Shown: in pieces, positions 61,564 through 64,000 of the stretch
Position numbering within the stretch: position 1 is the first letter of the stretch
Layout: each line of letters opens with the position of its first letter
The notes under the pieces: generated by a model
What the model was told of the DNA's origin: nothing
Seen by the model: only the letters and a program-made list of their open reading frames with translations
Database searches by the model: none
Assembly: GCA_910578835.1 (NCBI GenBank)
Contig: CAJTSK010000004.1
Span: 1 to 64,000, forward strand
Direction: 5' to 3'
Origin: an uncultured Muribaculum sp.
GTDB lineage: Bacteria; Bacteroidota; Bacteroidia; Bacteroidales; Muribaculaceae
DNA: 64,000 nt
Made by a program: the position numbers and the translations under genes

Positions 61564-61971
61564 ATGAAGAAGAAGTACATTTTTGAAATGCCGATGAAGG
61601 TACGTGACTACGAAGTTGACTCTGAAGGGATAGTCAATAACGCCATATACCTTCATTATCTTGAACATACACGCCATGAGTTCTGCGAATGGGCGGGGAT
61701 GACGTTCCGTTCCATGCACGAGCGTGGCATCGACCCTGTATTGAGCAAAGTGGAAATCGAATACAAGACACCTCTCGGTCTCGGCGAAAGTTTTGTCAGC
61801 TGCCTCAATATATCCCGTGAAGGAGTGCGCTTTATATTCCATCAGGACATATACAACAGCGAGGGACGCCCGGTGGTAAAAGCTAAAGTGGCATGTGTAA
61901 CCACTGTCAACGGAAAACTCACACGTGGCGAGGAACTGGTGGAAGCATTCGCAAAATATCTTGCCGACTGA
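61564..61971 (+). CDS. Hotdog-fold acyl-CoA thioesterase (4HBT/YbgC-like)
   Basis: A 135-aa hydrolase of acyl-CoA or acyl-ACP thioesters. The family signature VRDYEVDSEGIVNNAIYLHYLEH includes the catalytic Asp and the helix; KVEIEYKTPLGLGE and the final strands complete a single hotdog fold. The ATG at 61564 is favoured over an upstream TTG. Its stop overlaps the dprA start (TGATG), so the two genes are cotranscribed. Confidence 0.9.
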   Translation: MKKKYIFEMPMKVRDYEVDSEGIVNNAIYLHYLEHTRHEFCEWAGMTFRSMHERGIDPVLSKVEIEYKTPLGLGESFVSCLNISREGVRFIFHQDIYNSEGRPVVKAKVACVTTVNGKLTRGEELVEAFAKYLAD

Positions 61972-63068
61972 TGGCCGACATATACCAAATAGCATTTGCC
62001 TCATTGCGCGGCATTACCCGCCGTCTTGCAGGGGAGATACTCTCCCGCGTGGGCGACGAGCAGCGTTTTTTCACAACTCCCGAAAAGCAGCTATCAGCAG
62101 TGATGGGCTGCACCAACCGTCTTTTCTCCGATGCTTATCGCTCCCAGATACTGGAAAAAGCAAGAAAAGAGATGGCGTTTATCTCCGGCAACGAGATAAG
62201 CACGCTATATTTTACCGACCACGCCTATCCGGCGCGGCTCAACGAGTGTGACGATGCGCCCCTACTCCTTTACGGGCTTGGAAACTGCGACCTCAACCCG
62301 GCACATATCATAAGCATAGTCGGCACGCGTCACGCCACCCCATATGGCACCGATTTCGTTATACGTCTTGTTGAGGATATCGCGAAAAAAATTGAAAATC
62401 CGGTAATCGTGAGCGGACTTGCCTATGGCATCGACATCGTAGCTCACCGGGCAGCCCTGCATTGCGGAGTGCCTACAGTAGCCGTGCTCGCCCACGGACT
62501 AAACACCATCTATCCCGCCGCTCACCGCTCCACGGCAGCCGACATTGTACGAAACGGGGGGATGCTGCTCACCGACTATATGTCACAGGATACCCTGCAT
62601 AAGGGAAATTTTGTGGCACGCAACCGCATCGTTGCCGGACTATGTGACTGTACCGTGGTGGCTGAATCAGCGATTAAAGGCGGCGCACTTATCACAGCCG
62701 GCATAGCCGCGGCTTACCACAGGGATGTGGCGGCACTTCCCGGCAGAACCTCCGACCGCTTTAGCCAGGGATGCAACAAGCTTATTGCCGACAACACGGC
62801 GGCACTCGTCAGTGATGCCGATTCGCTTATAGCCATGATGGGCTGGAAAACTATACCGCAAGAAGGCTATCAGGCGACAATACCGCTTCTGCTCACCCCT
62901 GAAGAGGAGGCAGTAATCGCTTATCTCACTGAAAAAGGCGAAGCCGACATCAACAATATATGTGTGTCGCTTAACCTCCCCATGCACCGGTTGATGCCGC
63001 TGCTGGTCGACATGGAGTTTAAAAACCTTATACTGACTTTCCCCGGAGGAAAATACCGCCTTGCCTGA
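61971..63068 (+). CDS. dprA: DNA-processing protein DprA (Smf)
   Basis: A 365-aa protein that protects incoming single-stranded DNA and loads RecA in transformation. The Rossmann-like core shows ISIVGTRHATPYG, IVSGLAYGIDIVAHRAAL, LAHGLNTIYPAAH, NFVARNRIVAGLCDCTVVAESAIKGGALITA and LPGRTSDRFSQGCNKLI. A winged-helix domain (PEEEAVIAYLTEKGEADINNICVSLNLP) ends it. The ATG shares bases with the thioesterase stop. Confidence 0.96.
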   Translation: MADIYQIAFASLRGITRRLAGEILSRVGDEQRFFTTPEKQLSAVMGCTNRLFSDAYRSQILEKARKEMAFISGNEISTLYFTDHAYPARLNECDDAPLLLYGLGNCDLNPAHIISIVGTRHATPYGTDFVIRLVEDIAKKIENPVIVSGLAYGIDIVAHRAALHCGVPTVAVLAHGLNTIYPAAHRSTAADIVRNGGMLLTDYMSQDTLHKGNFVARNRIVAGLCDCTVVAESAIKGGALITAGIAAAYHRDVAALPGRTSDRFSQGCNKLIADNTAALVSDADSLIAMMGWKTIPQEGYQATIPLLLTPEEEAVIAYLTEKGEADINNICVSLNLPMHRLMPLLVDMEFKNLILTFPGGKYRLA

Positions 63069-63096
63069 CACTCCCGGTCACCACCTCTCACTGCAA

Positions 63097-64000
63097 TCAG
63101 AAATCGATGGAGAGGCGCACATTTATCTGACGGCGTGTAAGATAATTGGGAACAGCATACTGGATATCGTTGACATCTGTCACCCAGTAATAGCTGCTCA
63201 CATTGGATATATCGAAGAGATTGAAGCAATCAAGTCCGAGCCACACCGACTTCAGATGGCGCAAAAATCCGCTACGTTGCTGTCCATCACTCAACGGACT
63301 TAACAGCGCATAAGAGAAGCCGATATCCACACGCTTGTAAGCCGGGGTGCGGAAATATCCCTTGTCACGCGAGCTCCGCGGTGCTGTTGTGGGCAAGCCG
63401 TCGGCAAATATACCGCGAAGGCTAAATTTCAACTTGGGAAATTTCGGGAAATAGTCGGTAAAATAGAGCGCGAAGCTATAACGCTGGTCGTTGGGGCGCG
63501 GCACCTTGACACCGTTTAAATCTTCCTGCGTCTTCATAAGCGAAAAGCTAATCCATGAATCGCTGCCGGGGACAAACTGACCAAACAGTTTGAAATCAAG
63601 ACCGGTGGCAAATCCGCTTGATGAGTTTACGCCGTCGTAGACCACCTTAAGGTTGTCGACTTCATAAGGTATAAGATTGGAAAGTGCCTTGTAATAAGCC
63701 TCTCCCGATAGTTTGAAGGGGCGGTTAAACATGCGGAAAGTGTAGTCGGCTCCCAATATGAACTGCCAGCTGCGCTGCGACTTTATCTCATCGTTGAGCT
63801 TTATCATGGTGCCGTTTTCAATCGGCATCCTGAACTCCTTGTAGAAAGGTGACTGGTAGTACAGTCCCGTAGCAAAACGAAATGCCCAGTGGTCATTGCC
63901 CGCAGGCACATATCCGACGCTGACACGAGGGCTTATAAGAAATTCCTTGTTGAAATCCCAGTAACTCATCCTGACACCGCCGTTAAACGAATAATATCCG
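63097..64000 (-). CDS. TonB-dependent receptor, C-terminal part
   Basis: The frame is open to the window edge and encodes about 301 residues of a barrel: alternating amphipathic strands such as FNKEFLISPRVSVGYVP, FKLSGEAYYKALSNLIPYEV, PKLKFSLRGIFADGLPT, ending RQINVRLSIDF with the C-terminal Phe of outer-membrane proteins. The N-terminal plug lies beyond the window. An ATG at 63967-63969 is internal to the gene. Ligand unknown. Convergent with dprA, 28 bp apart. Confidence 0.8.
   Translation of the reverse strand, partial: GYYSFNGGVRMSYWDFNKEFLISPRVSVGYVPAGNDHWAFRFATGLYYQSPFYKEFRMPIENGTMIKLNDEIKSQRSWQFILGADYTFRMFNRPFKLSGEAYYKALSNLIPYEVDNLKVVYDGVNSSSGFATGLDFKLFGQFVPGSDSWISFSLMKTQEDLNGVKVPRPNDQRYSFALYFTDYFPKFPKLKFSLRGIFADGLPTTAPRSSRDKGYFRTPAYKRVDIGFSYALLSPLSDGQQRSGFLRHLKSVWLGLDCFNLFDISNVSSYYWVTDVNDIQYAVPNYLTRRQINVRLSIDF

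Noticed and set aside
61893..61970. Longer dprA frame inside the thioesterase gene
   Set aside because: The family start is the ATG at 61971, coupled to the thioesterase stop; the extra residues are a frame-shadow of the thioesterase.
1..64000. tRNA, rRNA or other structural RNA genes
   Set aside because: I looked for tRNA T-loop and acceptor patterns and rRNA stretches in the intergenic regions and saw none; a covariance-model scan would be decisive.

Overview
The window is chromosomal DNA of a Bacteroidota bacterium, most likely a gut Bacteroidales of the Muribaculaceae type. The evidence is the recurrent promoter form TTTG-N19/20-TAnnTTTG, the lack of Shine-Dalgarno sites, the trp gene order B-E-G-D-C-F-A, OMP_b-brl/TonB-type barrels, OstA-like and SurA-like envelope genes, GH97 and GH36 glycosidases, and nrdDG. 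The family assignment is inference. No rRNA, tRNA, CRISPR array, integrase or transposase gene was found.

Layout. 1-2000: AT-rich segment with a Gfo/Idh/MocA oxidoreductase, a small lipoprotein ORF broken by an in-frame stop, and a cysteine-rich lipoprotein. 2.0-8.9 kb: hexapeptide acetyltransferase, small membrane proteins, fba, ychF, a membrane acyltransferase, a thioredoxin-fold protein without CXXC, and tpx. 8.9-11.8 kb (minus): a dTDP-sugar operon, rfbA, diverged fdtA-like cupin, fdtB, fdtA. 11.8-18.2 kb: two inverted, nearly identical 348-bp MITE-like elements bracket an outer-membrane receptor, a DUF2141 protein, a membrane protein with a winged-helix regulator, small genes and a phytase-type phosphatase. 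A third, decayed element end lies inside the dTDP-sugar operon. 18.2-25.6 kb: rubrerythrin, then a complete trp operon behind a ribosome-mediated attenuator with a leader peptide, terminator and antiterminator.

25.6-29.1 kb: a tightly coupled GT2 / phosphoribosyltransferase / HAD operon, a GIN-domain protein with eight SSGD repeats, and yraN. 29.1-36.6 kb (minus): guaB, three SurA-like folding factors and an OstA-like LPS-transport protein. 36.9-45.8 kb (minus): a CPA-type antiporter and a seven-gene run panC-panD-ffh-alpha/beta hydrolase-membrane Mur ligase-Ddl-gmd. 45.9-49.4 kb: a voltage-gated-type K+ channel and nrdG/nrdD. 49.9-64 kb: rmuC, GH97 and GH36 glycosidases, a receptor gene interrupted by a nonsense codon, an MscS channel, a 5'-nucleotidase, a thioesterase, dprA and the C-terminal part of another receptor.

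The points most worth a second look are: (1) the hydrolase/membrane-Mur/Ddl trio, which looks like a dedicated peptide-ligation module beside the normal cell-wall pathway; (2) the MITE family, one fossil copy of which supplies the C-terminus of one sugar gene and the translation-start region of the next; (3) the trp attenuator; (4) the GT2-PRT-HAD operon, a candidate PRPP-dependent glycan ribosylation system; and (5) three promoters whose -7 box ends only 4-6 nt before the start codon, suggesting leaderless mRNAs. All family calls were made by reading motifs; no database search was run.
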